From assembly GCA_965263205.1 (NCBI GenBank), contig CBDHHF010000035.1:310001-374000 (forward strand): a stretch of DNA of 64,000 nucleotides. Reading direction: 5' to 3'. A program made the translations under genes and the position numbers. The notes under the pieces are model-generated. The model saw only the letters and a program-made list of their open reading frames with translations, was not told the DNA's origin and made no database searches. This document shows, piece after piece, positions 45,132 to 55,634 of this stretch (the first letter of the stretch is position 1; each line of letters starts with the position of its first letter). This stretch comes from JBCCIM01 sp965263205 (GTDB taxonomy: Bacteria; Bacteroidota; Rhodothermia; Rhodothermales; JAHQVL01).

Positions 45132-46976
45132 TCAATCGATGATTTTCTGGTATGAATTTTCCAATTCATCCTGAATCACAATAGCTACCCCTTCTGCGAC
45201 TAATTCCAAATCAGTAGAGAGCACTTCGGTCACAAAGGTCCAGCCTGAAGGCAGATTGAGGCTGGTCCCCAGGGCCGGAAGATCGTCAATCGTTAAATCT
45301 GGGTTTACTTGCAGACTGTACGACTGCATCACGTATTCTTCTCCTTGCGGATTGACCAGTTTGTACACCTCATTGCCGGCTTCAAAAAGGTAGGTCGTGG
45401 ATCGTTGCACCTCGCCTTCAATATAGCGATCATCAGACCGCTCCCCACTAATTTGTGCGGCCAGTCCCATTTGCAGGGTGCCGAACGTGGCTATTTTCTC
45501 AAAATCACCTCCGCCGCCATCATTATTTTGGGTACTGTTTACAAGCCAGTGTCTTGGCCCATTCAGAATCACATCCACCGCTCCCAGTTCGTTTTTCAAA
45601 TCCTCTACATTAAGCGCAGACCATGCATCTTCTGGTGCCCCATTAAAACTCATCGAAACGTACACTTCGGTCACGAAGCCATCACCACATTCAAATACGG
45701 GAAGTACCTCAGCGTATCTGAAATTTCTTAGATCTGCGGGGAGCGCGAACATCTGGGTTCTTTGTTCGCTCTGTATCGGGCTATTGAAGTCTTCACACGA
45801 GGCTGTGGAAGTGTTCTCCCAATCCGTGGCGTAGAATTCCACGAGCCGGCGGGCAACCTCCTCGCCCTGGTCGCTCTGCAGGAAATGGCCGGCCTCTTCA
45901 AGCCTCACATGGGGTTTGCCCTCGGCCCCCGGCACATTATCTATGAGCGTTTGTTGTGCTTCGCAAGTACCCAGGGAGCCATTATCGTTTGCGCCCCATA
46001 TGGTCAGAAAAGGCTTGGTGTAAGACATTAGCCCGGCCCACGCTTCCATGTTTACACCCGCCACTTCGTTAACCAACGCAGGGAATGTTCGCGTACCCGC
46101 CATATATGACCGACTTGGAAATGGTGCATTATAAGCAGCCTCTACATCTTCCGACAGATCAAACCACGTCAGGGCTTCCACCACTTCCGACGCTGTGTAT
46201 GAGGCGCCCTTCATAGAATAGTAGGCCCATTCATCAAACTCGAAACTGCCGGCAATCAGCTCGCATCCATTATAGTAGGGTACCTGTTGGGCAGGGATAT
46301 TCGCAAACGGAGAGGCCAGATCCTCAATGTCATCAGGATTATCAATGGGAGCCATAATCTGGAAGCCCGCCGGCACAACGGGCAGTTGCCCGTTGCCTAC
46401 ACTTATTGTTGCAAACCAGTCAGGATTAAGGCCAGCGACCCTTAGCCCAATGAGGCTGCCCCAGTCTTGTACAAACAGGTTAATATCGCTCAACCCGAGT
46501 TGCTGGATAAACCGCTCCAGACGGTCGGTGTGCCCCAGATAACTGTAGTCAGCAATGGCAACGGGCTTGTCAGAGCGCCCCATGCCCAGATGGTCCATGG
46601 CAATGACTCGATGTCCCGCATCAGCGAGGACGGGAATCATGGTTCGGTACAAATAAGACCAACTGGGCTGGCCATGAAGCAGGAGTACAAGCGGGCCATT
46701 GGCCGGCCCGTGTTCTACATACGCTTGCCGCAAACCGTCAATCTCAACGTAGCGGTGTGCATACGGCCAATCGGGTAATCCTTGAAAGTGTTCTTCGGGC
46801 GTTCTGACAAATTGTACGCCGGCAGCAGTCATAAGCGTATCAACCTGGCTGCCTTCCTGGTTTTCTTCAGGATTGTCATTCTCAGCCAGCATGTTGCTAT
46901 CCTCGTCACAGGCAGACAAAAGGAGGATCGAGAGAATTAAAGCCGTTGTAAAAAATCGAAAAACCATTTTTTTCAT
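45132..46976 (-). CDS. Haloalkane-dehalogenase-like lipoprotein with extra C-terminal domain
   Basis: 614 residues from the ATG at 46976, where the lipoprotein signal (FFTTALILSILLLSAC) starts; an upstream ATG at 47012 would place twelve hydrophilic residues before it. Residues ~65-375 are an alpha/beta hydrolase of the haloalkane-dehalogenase/epoxide-hydrolase type: oxyanion HGQPSW (~101), nucleophile Asp in VQDWGS (~171), acid near WGAND and His in AGHFLQSD (~360). The remaining ~230 residues have no recognised family; they contain beta-rich stretches (VLPVFECGDGFVTEVYVSM, TTYLFEAGNEVYKLVN). Export of a dehalogenase-like enzyme as a lipoprotein is uncommon. The substrate is not known. Confidence 0.75.
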   Translation of the reverse strand: MKKMVFRFFTTALILSILLLSACDEDSNMLAENDNPEENQEGSQVDTLMTAAGVQFVRTPEEHFQGLPDWPYAHRYVEIDGLRQAYVEHGPANGPLVLLLHGQPSWSYLYRTMIPVLADAGHRVIAMDHLGMGRSDKPVAIADYSYLGHTDRLERFIQQLGLSDINLFVQDWGSLIGLRVAGLNPDWFATISVGNGQLPVVPAGFQIMAPIDNPDDIEDLASPFANIPAQQVPYYNGCELIAGSFEFDEWAYYSMKGASYTASEVVEALTWFDLSEDVEAAYNAPFPSRSYMAGTRTFPALVNEVAGVNMEAWAGLMSYTKPFLTIWGANDNGSLGTCEAQQTLIDNVPGAEGKPHVRLEEAGHFLQSDQGEEVARRLVEFYATDWENTSTASCEDFNSPIQSEQRTQMFALPADLRNFRYAEVLPVFECGDGFVTEVYVSMSFNGAPEDAWSALNVEDLKNELGAVDVILNGPRHWLVNSTQNNDGGGGDFEKIATFGTLQMGLAAQISGERSDDRYIEGEVQRSTTYLFEAGNEVYKLVNPQGEEYVMQSYSLQVNPDLTIDDLPALGTSLNLPSGWTFVTEVLSTDLELVAEGVAIVIQDELENSYQKIID

Positions 46977-47590
46977 TCGTGATTGGTTTGAAATGCCATG
47001 CAAATGAAACATGATTTCGACTGGTATGACGGGTCAAATGAAGTGGATTGAACATTTTGAGAGGTGAATTGAACATTGGCAATAGTGCCGGCGGTGGTGC
47101 AAAACAACCAATACTGCATCAAGTCCAGCACAGGCTCGGGCGTTTAAGAGACGTGCATGTCTGTCGGACAGCTGATGGTGCACAGGCAGATGATAGCAGG
47201 ACTCTCCTATGCTCCGCATTGGAAGGCGCTTCGCGATAATGCCGCGTCCCTTGCTGCCTGCACCTGCCACATCCCAAACAAAAAAGGACACAAAGACCAT
47301 GATGCTTTGTGTCCCAATGACGCATGTCAATCAATAAATATGCAAACCGTACCGAGGGCGGGTATTCTGTCTGGTCTACCGGGATCCACTAGAGAACCCT
47401 ACTTTTATATTGCCACAACGTCGCCTTAGGATCAACCCGAGCGTGGTCAACACAAGCATTCAAACGACAAGCTTAATTCCTTTACCGCCCCTTTACTTTT
47501 CACATTTTCTCATGTAAATACGAAGTAGAAGCAGCCACCCTGCAATGGTCCTATCCATTTCTTCCCCCGCCAGCCCACCCGTTGTACGTT
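46977..47590. other. Gene-poor stretch with tRNA-like repeat
   Basis: Between the hydrolase gene and the broken membrane-protein gene. Several overlapping short frames exist on both strands, none with family features. The central part holds a terminator hairpin and a tRNA-Leu 3'-end-like repeat, described separately. The right end is AT-rich. Confidence 0.45.
47275..47400 (-). repeat. Hairpin plus tRNA-Leu-3'-like repeat, copy 1
   Basis: GGACACAAAG (47286-47295) and CTTTGTGTCC (47305-47314) form a perfect hairpin. On the minus strand it is followed by TTTTTTG, a terminator. Thirty-five bases on (plus strand) comes GTACCGAGGGCGGG (47349-47362), identical to the 3' end of tRNA-Leu at 58044-58057. 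The next ~30 bases (GTATTCT, GTCTAC, GGATCCACTAG) also match copy 2 at 51972-52090. Confidence 0.65.
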
Positions 47591-48266
47591 ATGGAAACCT
47601 TTGCTTTCATCCTCATCGGAGTCTTCAGCGTTTTACTGATCTTGTTCTTCGTCATGATGTGGTACGTGTTAAAAAGCCGGCTCGCATCGTATCAAACCGG
47701 GGCCAGGTTAGCAGAAACGATGGGCTTAACACCCGTGAGCGAGGCAAGAAGACCATCGTTGGCGTGGTTTGAAGGCACCTACAAAAACAAACCTTTTGCG
47801 CTGAGAATTATAGGCAAGGAAGCCGGCACAGGCCTGCAAAACCGCCGTAGCTATATAACAGTACTTCGTTTAGCACCGGCTGTTGATGCCAAAAACCCAC
47901 CGGGGTTTAAGGCTAAATATCACAAAAAAAACGGCGCCATCAGTGTGTATGATGTACAACAAGCACTCAAAAACGAAGAGGGGTTATCCGAAGGTGCAAG
48001 TACGGACTTTTGGGGATTTTGTTCACAAGGGATATACCACTGGATTTCACGACGGGGATTTGCGATTCAGTCCGGGTACCAGAGCGCTTGTATTCGGAGA
48101 ACGCAATGCGCTGGACAATGAGTTTCTCTTTGGCAAAACCGTATTAGCAGACTCCCCCGTTGTGCTCGTCCACAACCACATACGCCCCAATCGATCTGCC
48201 AAAGAAGTACAGGTACTGCTTGATGAAATGCTCGATGTAGCCGAAGTGCTGGAAGCAGAATTTTGA
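47591..48266 (+). pseudogene. Membrane-anchored protein gene with frameshift
   Basis: The ATG at 47591 opens a frame with a membrane segment (FAFILIGVFSVLLILFFVMMWYV), then SYQTGARLAETMGLTPVSEARRP and WFEGTYKNKPFALRIIGKEAG, a DUF3137-like cytoplasmic domain by appearance. Around 48020 the protein changes character; the neighbouring frame continues with FGDFVHKGYTTGFHDGDLRFSPGTRALVFGE and ends LDEMLDVAEVLEAEF*. One extra T or G in TTTTGGGG at about 48017-48025 would account for this. The original product would be about 224 residues. Either the gene is dead or the sequence is in error. Confidence 0.6.
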
Positions 48267-48925
48267 ATCTCGGGCCATACAGTCCGCTGGGAAAGCTGCC
48301 TTTATTCTTCCAGCCTTTGCCTTGTTGAGCCTTTCAATGCTTCGCTCATTTTCCAACCTTTTCAAGGCACCGGAAGGACTGCAACAAAATTTGGTTACCA
48401 AAAACTCGTAGGATTGTAGGATAGCTAAATTGTCCTTACCTGGCCTATTTGGTTTATAGTACTAATTCAACTATAATGAAATCACCAAGATTGATGGTAT
48501 TGGTTTTTTATGATCGACAAGCTCCTTGATTAACATTACCCTAATAGGAGTATCACACGCCCAAAGCGAATTGCAGGTAGTATTATAGCTTTCCTCCAAA
48601 ACCTCGATTGTATACAACCAGCTCTGATCTCTCTATTCCTACATATACACAGATTAAGGTGTAATATGGCCTGGCCAGTTTATCTGGATTAATTTATACC
48701 GGCCGCTGTGTATGGCTAATCCTTACGCCTAGATATCCCATCAGCCCTGGTTGATGACTCTTCGTCATCAATTCCACCGTTTTTCGTCTTCAGATTTAGC
48801 GCCCTAATCTTTGCGCATTGCAACCTGCAGTGTAATGGGCTTCTTGCGTTTTTCTGAATGGAGCACACTGTAGCCTTTCGTCACAGTCTAGAATCTATTT
48901 TATCCGACAATAAGCAGGAGCATTT
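48267..48925. other. AT-rich intergenic region, no gene seen
   Basis: About 660 bases without a credible frame on either strand and of lower GC than flanking genes. No tRNA or other structured RNA was recognised. The end carries AGCAGGAG as ribosome-binding site for the aminomutase-like gene. Confidence 0.5.
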
Positions 48926-50245
48926 ATGCCACTATCGCCACGCGAGATTAAGTTCTTTACGCTGCGCAATATCCACAAATTACCTCAATACAAATTCCTA
49001 TCACCACAAGAGCAATGGGCACTAAAAGTTGTTGGCCAGGTTTTGCCGTTTCGCGTTAACAATTATGTAGCCGATGAACTAATTGATTGGGACAACATTC
49101 CGAACGACCCTTTATTTCAATTGACCTTCTTGCAAGAAGGCATGCTGCCAGCAGAGGATTTTGCAATCATTTCAGATGCACTCCATCGTGAAGCCTCTAA
49201 AGAAGAGATGGCGGCACTGGTATCAAAGATCCGTTTTACCCTCAACCCCCACCCTGCCGGCCAGATGACCGCCAATGTACCGATTCTTGAGGAAGATATC
49301 GTTGCCGGCATTCAGCACAAGTATAAAGAAACGTGCCTTGTATTTCCTTCTAACGGCCAGACCTGCCATTCCTATTGCACATTCTGTTTTAGATGGCCGC
49401 AGTTTGTTGGCATGAGCGACTTGAAATTTGCGACGGATGAATCTCGTCGTTTTCAAGCTTATCTACGGGAGCATAAAGAAATAACAGATGTGTTATTTAC
49501 GGGAGGCGATCCGATGATCATGTCTGCCCGCAACCTTAAGACCTATCTAGAACCATTACTTGAATCTGACTTTGATCATATTCAATCGATTCGTATCGGC
49601 ACAAAATCTCTTGCGTACTGGCCCTATCGGTTTGTAACGGATAAAGATTCAGACGCCATCCTGCGTCTGTTCGAGGCTATTGTAGCATCTGGCAAACACC
49701 TCGCTTTGATGGGGCACGTTAATCACTGGAAAGAGCTTTCAACGCCTATTGCACACGAAGCGGTTCGACGTATTCGCGCAACGGGTGCCATAATCAGGAC
49801 CCAATCGCCACTCATCAAACACATAAATGATGATCCTGAGATCTGGGCGCACATGTGGAAAGAACAAGTAAAACTTGGCTGTGTCCCGTATTACATGTTT
49901 ATTGAACGTGATACTGGAGCCAGGCATTATTTTGCTGTTCCTTTGCACCAATCCTGGCAAATATTTCAGCAGGCATATCAGCAAGTTTCGGGCCTGGGGC
50001 GTACAGTGCGTGGTCCATCGATGTCTGCCTATGCCGGCAAAGTTGAGATTGTTGGTATCACAGAAATGGCTGGTGAAAAAGTCTTCGTCTTATCCTTTCT
50101 ACAAGCACGTAATGCAGACATTGTGAGGCGACCATTTTTTGCCAAATATGATAGTGAAGCAATTTGGCTTACGGATCTAAAGCCCGCCTTTGGCAACAAA
50201 CAATTCTTCTACGAACATGAAAAGGAGGGCCTTGTCTCTGTTTAA
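48926..50245 (+). CDS. KamA-like radical SAM aminomutase family protein
   Basis: 439 residues. AGCAGGAG six bases before the ATG supports the start. CHSYCTFC at residues 147-154 is the CxxxCxxC [4Fe-4S] motif of radical SAM enzymes. FTGGDPM at ~191-197 is the GGDP motif of the lysine 2,3-aminomutase family, and GTKSLAYWPYRFV and LMGHVNHWKELS follow its order. The residues around the cluster (CHSYCTFCFRW instead of CxxYCRHCTRR) and the lack of an obvious PLP-lysine motif place it outside classical KamA, so the amino acid or peptide substrate is uncertain. Next genes: FKBP isomerase and RpoD-like sigma factor, all on one strand. Confidence 0.8.
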   Translation: MPLSPREIKFFTLRNIHKLPQYKFLSPQEQWALKVVGQVLPFRVNNYVADELIDWDNIPNDPLFQLTFLQEGMLPAEDFAIISDALHREASKEEMAALVSKIRFTLNPHPAGQMTANVPILEEDIVAGIQHKYKETCLVFPSNGQTCHSYCTFCFRWPQFVGMSDLKFATDESRRFQAYLREHKEITDVLFTGGDPMIMSARNLKTYLEPLLESDFDHIQSIRIGTKSLAYWPYRFVTDKDSDAILRLFEAIVASGKHLALMGHVNHWKELSTPIAHEAVRRIRATGAIIRTQSPLIKHINDDPEIWAHMWKEQVKLGCVPYYMFIERDTGARHYFAVPLHQSWQIFQQAYQQVSGLGRTVRGPSMSAYAGKVEIVGITEMAGEKVFVLSFLQARNADIVRRPFFAKYDSEAIWLTDLKPAFGNKQFFYEHEKEGLVSV

Positions 50246-50395
50246 GCGTATTCCTTGCGAAGCACAAGATCCTTTTTATCGGATGACAATCCCGTCCATA
50301 TAAATTCGAGGACCTTGAAGCACGCGCAATTCAGCGCTTTTACTACGGTACTAACATGAAATTTGAGTAATGCAAAAAATTACCCGGGCCAGATA

Positions 50396-50692
50396 ATGGA
50401 AAAAGTAAAGTATGGAGATACCGTAGCGTTGCATTACATCGGAAAACTAAATAACGGCGACATTTTCGATGCTACAACAGCCAATCGACCACTTCGTGTT
50501 CTGTTGGGATCCGGAGTACAATTGCCTGCCTTCGAAAAATCCATTGTAGGGATGCGAGTAGGCACGATGAGAAAATTTGTCATACCTACTGACGATGCCT
50601 ACGGGCCCAAAAACATAAAAAGTGCAAATGGAAACCACCCGTTAGCCGGCGAGGACCTAACGTTCGTCGTTCAGCTATTAGCTATCGTCTAG
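50396..50692 (+). CDS. FKBP-type peptidyl-prolyl isomerase
   Basis: 98 residues from the ATG at 50396; the open frame begins at a TTG at 50363. No signal peptide, so the protein is cytoplasmic. The single FKBP domain has YGDTVALHYIGKLNNGDIFDA, LGSGVQLPAFEKSIVGM, RKFVIPTDDAYG and the last strand LTFVVQLLAIV; compared with FkpA/SlyD the loop between AYG and the last strand is reduced (PKNIKSANGNHPLAG). It catalyses cis/trans isomerisation at prolines or aids folding. It stands 150 bp past the radical SAM gene and 48 bp before the sigma factor gene. Confidence 0.85.
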   Translation: MEKVKYGDTVALHYIGKLNNGDIFDATTANRPLRVLLGSGVQLPAFEKSIVGMRVGTMRKFVIPTDDAYGPKNIKSANGNHPLAGEDLTFVVQLLAIV

Positions 50693-50740
50693 ACCCGCCT
50701 TTTGGCAGTCTCTTCCTAGTCCATACAGTCCGCAATACCT

Positions 50741-51580
50741 ATGTACAACCAACGCCAAAAATGGATGGTCGATCAGTATCTACTGGAAATAGGTAAGATC
50801 GCCCTTATTCCTGCTGAAGAAGAAGCAGTGTTAGCTCGGCGCATAAAAGATGGTGACGAGCAAGCACTGATTAGGCTAACGCGAGGTAACCTGCGGTTTG
50901 TTGTTTCAGTAGCCAAGAAATACCAGGGACAAGGGCTTCAATTAACCGATCTTATAAATGAAGGGAACTATGGATTGATCAAAGCTGCAAAACGCTTCGA
51001 TGAAACGCGCGGTTTTAAGTTTATTTCATATGCCGTGTGGTGGATACGCCAGGCCATCTTGCAAGCGCTGTCTGAACAGAGTCGGGTTGTCCGTTTACCA
51101 CTCAATCGTATCAATACCATTTCGAAAATTCGTACAAAAGGCGCTCGTTTATCCCAGAAATACGAACGTCCCGCAACAATCGAAGAACTTGCAGCTGAAC
51201 TAGACCTGGATGTGGCGAAAATTAGAGAAGGCCTCACGTATACCGGCCGCCATCTTTCCATGGATGCCCCCATCTCGGACGAGGACAATAACAGTTTGTT
51301 AGATGTTATTGAAAGTAAAGTAGACGTCACACCTGATGAACTTATGCTTGCTGACTCTCTCAGGATCGACATAGCCCATGCATTACGCCAATTAAATCCA
51401 AGAGAAACGGAAATCACGCGACTTTACTTTGGTATTGGTCGAGAGCATCCCATGACACTCGAAGAAGTTGGCCAAAGATTCAATCTAACACGCGAACGGG
51501 TTCGCCAAATCAAAGAAAAGGCCCTTCGCAAACTGCGGCAGAAAGGCTGCAGTGAGACGTTACAAAAATATCTTTCCTAG
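50741..51580 (+). CDS. RpoD-like (sigma-70) sigma factor
   Basis: 279 residues, close to the short primary-type sigma factors of Bacteroidota relatives. It has region 1.2 (DQYLLEIGKIALIPAEEEAVLARRI), region 2 (NLRFVVSVAKKYQGQGLQLTDLINEGNYGLIKAAKRFDETRGFKFISYAVWWIRQAI), region 3 and region 4 (ETEITRLYFGIGREHPMTLEEVGQRFNLTRERVRQIKEKALRKLRQKG), with no region 1.1. Position in an AT-rich accessory block beside a radical SAM enzyme and an FKBP suggests an accessory paralogue, not the housekeeping factor, but the other genomic copy is not in view. It could drive expression of the block. Confidence 0.85.
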   Translation: MYNQRQKWMVDQYLLEIGKIALIPAEEEAVLARRIKDGDEQALIRLTRGNLRFVVSVAKKYQGQGLQLTDLINEGNYGLIKAAKRFDETRGFKFISYAVWWIRQAILQALSEQSRVVRLPLNRINTISKIRTKGARLSQKYERPATIEELAAELDLDVAKIREGLTYTGRHLSMDAPISDEDNNSLLDVIESKVDVTPDELMLADSLRIDIAHALRQLNPRETEITRLYFGIGREHPMTLEEVGQRFNLTRERVRQIKEKALRKLRQKGCSETLQKYLS

Positions 51581-52447
51581 CTTCCACCTTTCTCTGGTCT
51601 GCACTGGATAATGAGTTAAGCAACACAGGATAGAATACATGTGACTTAATTGCAGGCACGAACCTTCAAGGAAGAACTAGGGAAAGAAGAATCGAGGAGA
51701 CGGTGGTATTTAATAGGTGTATTTACCTTTGTAAAAGTTGCTCTGCTATGGCTTCTGGATTATCTAGACATCATGTAGAAACCTCTTAAAAAGATGCTTC
51801 AATTGCAGACTAGAAGAACTCAGGACGAAACACTTGATAAAAATCTTCAACCGGACTCGAACGAAACCAGTACAAAGGCTCTAGCCCATTTTTCGCCTAA
51901 AAAAGGCGCTTTCTGACGAAAATGCAGTACTTTGGCTGACTAAGTAACTGATTCGCACCCTGACACTATCCCCAAACAAAAAGGACACAAAGGCCATAAC
52001 CCCTTGCGTCCCAACAACTTAAAAATATCACCAAATATATAAAATGTACCGAGGGCGGGTATTCTCGCTAGTCTACTTGGGTCCACTGGCGTCTACTGGG
52101 TGCCCAAATTTGATATGATTTGAAGGATTTTAGTCATTTTTTAGGTACTGGGATCTACTGGAATCCACTAGTAGACCCTGACACTTTCCCTGACACTGGT
52201 TATCCGAAATTCACCGCCACAAACACTCTTTTCACATTTATAACTCAAAGCAAGCTAAAAATGTAGCTAATCACATATTGGTTGTCATTGCTTTCTATCA
52301 CATTAAACAGTTGTTGGATATCGGACAGAGGCCCTTCACAAAGAAGTGAATATTGTTATGAACAATTTCATCCTTGCTTAGATCAAGTCCAGGGCAGGCT
52401 TTTCGACAGGCCCAAGATGACTCTGAGTAAGTAATGATACCATACGC
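51581..52447. other. Repeat-bearing intergenic stretch
   Basis: Nearly 870 bases with no credible gene. They hold copy 2 of the hairpin plus tRNA-like repeat and several short repeats (CCCTGACACT three times, GGATCTACTGG/GGTCCACTGG variants). Right of this stretch the LRR genes begin. Confidence 0.5.
51972..52090 (-). repeat. Hairpin plus tRNA-Leu-3'-like repeat, copy 2
   Basis: GGACACAAAGG (51983-51993) and CCTTGCGTCC (52002-52011) form a stem; the minus strand continues TTTTTGTTTGG. Thirty-five bases on lies GTACCGAGGGCGGG (52046-52059), identical to copy 1 and to the tRNA-Leu end. The following bases GTATTCT, GTCTAC and GGGTCCACT match copy 1. Confidence 0.65.
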
Positions 52448-54071
52448 CTAATTATCATCCGGACCTGGTGCTTCAACACAGGCATCACCAGAAGCGATCA
52501 GGCCTGACGGGGTGTAGTTAGCGCCTAAGCCAACTCCCCAGGTTTTAAAGGCTTCATCATCTGCCGGCGGGCATAGGCCGGTGCCTGAATAATCGAGCAC
52601 TTTGACCTGTGAGCTGACTAGCGTAGCCGGCAGCGGGCCGGCCAGGCCTGGGTTACCGCTTAAGTTAATTTCTGTTAACGTGGATATCTGACTCAGGCTG
52701 GCAGGAACCGCACCGGTAAACTGGTTGCCCTTCAGATTGAGTTTTTCCAGGTATTGCAGTGTGTTGATACCCGCTGGAAGGCTGCCCACAAGCTTTTTGT
52801 CTTCCAGGTTCAATTCGGTAACAAAACCCGCGTTGTTGACCACAACATCGTCCCATTCCCATACAGGGGTTCTGGAAGACCAATGCTCTTTATCCTGCGA
52901 ACTTTCATCTAATAGCGTTATGAGTACTTCACGCTCGTCTTTGTACGCTTGTATCTCCCTGTAATTCGGAGGTACTCCGGAAGGGGTTCTATCTGCTACA
53001 GGGGGCGCTGCGGCACAGGATTTAATGGTTCCTTTAGTAACATATCTGATGCCATCGAGAAACGTATTGAACTCCTCTACTGAAGGTACGCACAACTCGG
53101 TTCCACTAAATCTGAAAGTAGACAAGATTAAGCCTGTCATCGTTGCCGGTACAGTGGTGAGTGCATTATTATTTAAAGTAAGGTATTTAAATTGGCCAGG
53201 CTCCCAATCTCTCCAGGTGAGTGCATTATTATTTAAAGTAAGGTATTTTAAATTCAGGTGCCGGCAACGCGTTGAATGCATTACCCGCAGGCTCCCAATC
53301 TCTTCCGGCAATGTGAAGTGCTGTAGCCACAAGGCGTATTAAATTGGTCAAGTTCCCAATCTCTTCCGGCAACGCGGTGAGATTATTACCCCCTAACCAA
53401 AGGTATGTTAAATTGGCCAGGCTCCCAATTCTGCCGGCAACGCGGGAGTGCAGTAGCTCTTAAATCAATTGGCCAGGCTCCGCAATCTTGCCGGCAACGC
53501 GGTGAGTGCATTATTATTTAAAGTAAGGACTGTTAAATTGGCCAGGCTCTCAACTTCCGGCAACGCGGTGAGTGCATTTCTAGATAATTTAAGGCCTATA
53601 AATTGGCCGTCCCAATCTCTGCGGCAACGCGGTGAGATTATTATTATCTAAATCAAGGAGTGTTAAATTGGCCACAATCTCTGCCGGCAACGCGCCCTGT
53701 CTCTGTACGCAAGGTAAGCGAAGCAACCCTGCCTTTCTCTATGCCCACTCTGAGGGGTTTGTCGCTCATCCAGTTGTGTAAACCTGTCCAGTCTTTAACA
53801 ATAGATGGCTTCAGCGCCTGCCGGTCTGTTCAGAGAGTAATAGTTGCTTCGGGCTGGACGTCCGTATTCGCTGCGTCAGTACCCGTTGCGTCAGTACCCG
53901 CAGCGTCAGTATCCGAGTTTGTTGCTCTGTGGTCGGGGGCGTTGGAAGCGTGCCTTCACAGACATCGGCTTCAGCTTGAGATCAACTTGTGAATCATGGT
54001 TCCTGTGCGAAGGCAGGCAAGGCGGCCAGTAGGATCAGGCAGCAAAAGGTAAGGGTACGGGTGTAAATCAT
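52448..54071 (-). pseudogene. Eroded duplicate of the LRR gene at 55635-57527
   Basis: Starts with an intact signal peptide (MIYTRTLTFCCLILLAALP, ATG at 54071). It then loses frame repeatedly: the Asp/Thr linker, N-terminal cap and repeat region carry many deletions of one to ten bases relative to the intact gene. From about 53190 to the stop at 52448 the frame is whole and nearly identical to that gene's C-terminal half: SGTELCVPSVEEFNTFLDG, EVLITLLDESSQDKEHW, NPGLAGPLPATLVSS and YSGTGLCPPADDEAF. The erosion is confined to the repeat-bearing part. An intact partial product of 294 codons could be read from 53332. Duplication was recent by the identity of the 3' parts. Confidence 0.75.
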
Positions 54072-54143
54072 TTGACTGTAGCGGTTAGGGGGGCAGCGCT
54101 ATCTATGGATGGTTGCGAGATCAATCAGCATGGTACACAAAAA

Positions 54144-55576
54144 TCATAAGCCTCCCTCACAGTCAGGTTGTTTGTTTCCTGTCACCACCCTGATGTTCTC
54201 CAGCCATGCCAGAAAGGAAGAGTCTGAATGGGCGCACAAGCCCGTTTCTTCATACCTCAGAGCATAAAGTGCGCCCAAGGATGCCAGGGAAGCGGGTAAT
54301 GGCCCTGCCAGCCCCTGATTTCCATTTACAATCAGGTACTCAAGCTGCTGCAAGCCGCCAAAAGTAACAGGAATCTCCCCGTAAAAATCATTGTACGCTA
54401 TATTTAATACTTTCAGCTCGCCGAATTCTCCGAACTCGTACGGAATGAAGCCCGATAGTTGATTGTTCTGAAGATACAGGTGATCCAGTTGGGCGAGGTT
54501 ACCAATTTCCGGCGGGATATTTCCCCAGAACTGGTTATGGCTGAGGTCGAGATACCTTAAATTGGCAAGCTCACCAAGTTTGGAAGGGATTTCACCCTCC
54601 AGATTATTATGATTGACCGTCAAGGATCTCAGGTCAGGGAGATTGCCAATCGAATCTGGTAGCGGACCAGAAAAACTGTTTCTGCCTAGATGCAGCACCT
54701 GGAGGTTTGTGAGATTTTCAATCTCTGAAGGAATGGTACCGTATAACAAGTTATCAGCAATCTGGAGGTTAGGAAGTGAGTAGATCACAGGCGGTATTTC
54801 TCCTGTGAGGTTGTTACGATAGAGATCTGCTCTCAGATTTTGGAGGTAACCAATTTCTTCAGGGATGGGGCCGTTAAATTGATTCTCTTTATAGGTCGCT
54901 CCAGTATTTCGAGCTTGCCAATTGCTTCTCCAGGGAGATTTCCCTCCAGTGTATTGTGATGCAAATAGAGGACTGTAAGATTGACGAGATTGCCTATCGC
55001 GACCGGCAAATAGCCTTCAAACAAATTGTGTCCGAGTGTTAACCGCTCCAGTGCCGTCAGGTTAAATATCCAGGCCGGCAGTTCACCTTCCAGTTTGTTG
55101 TAATCCAGGTGTAGCTCTTTCATGTTTATGAGGTTACACATCGATGCCGGCACGGCACGGAGCTGGTTTTCCGCGAGGTGAACGTCCTCCAGCGCTACCA
55201 GCGCCCCCACTTCTTGCGGGATTTCTGTGAGGCTATTCCGGTGCACGTCTATTTTTCGTAGCGCGGTGAGGCTACCGATATTGGGTGGAAGAGCGCCTAC
55301 GAGGTTCTTGTTTGGCAACAGCAGGTGCGTGACCCGGTTATTTTCTACGTGTACGCCGGCCCATTCATTTAATGGTTTGTCGCTCATCCAGTTGTGCGTG
55401 GTATACCTCACAGGCCAGTTCCAGCTATCCCCTCCGGTGGCGTTGTAAATGGCTTCCAGCGCCGCCCGGTCGGTGTCAAGCGAGCCTTCGATGGATGAGA
55501 TAGGCTGACACTCCTGGGCTGTAGCGGAGGTAACCACCAGTAAAAGCAAGCAGGTAATATAAATGCGTAAGATCAT
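54144..55576 (-). CDS. Secreted leucine-rich-repeat protein, frameshifted
   Basis: ATG at 55576 with signal peptide (LRIYITCLLLLVVTSATAQ); the open frame runs a further 33 codons upstream. An N-terminal cap (TDRAALEAIYNATGGDSW, HNWMSDKPLNEWAGVHVE) leads to plant-like LRRs of the form LxxLxLxxNxLxGxLPxxIGNLxN. At about 54890 the frame breaks after LGKLEILER-type residues. The adjacent frame continues YKENQFNGPIPEEIG and carries about eight more repeats to NQGLAGPLPASLASLG and the cap ending at 54144. Two missing residues near SLPNLQIADNLL suggest a second small deletion. Product if whole: ~475 residues, extracellular, ligand-binding. Confidence 0.7.
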
Positions 55577-55634
55577 GGGGTTGGTAGGTACAGTGTTTAA
55601 CAGAGAACTAAGGTCGATGAACGAGTGAGGGCTA

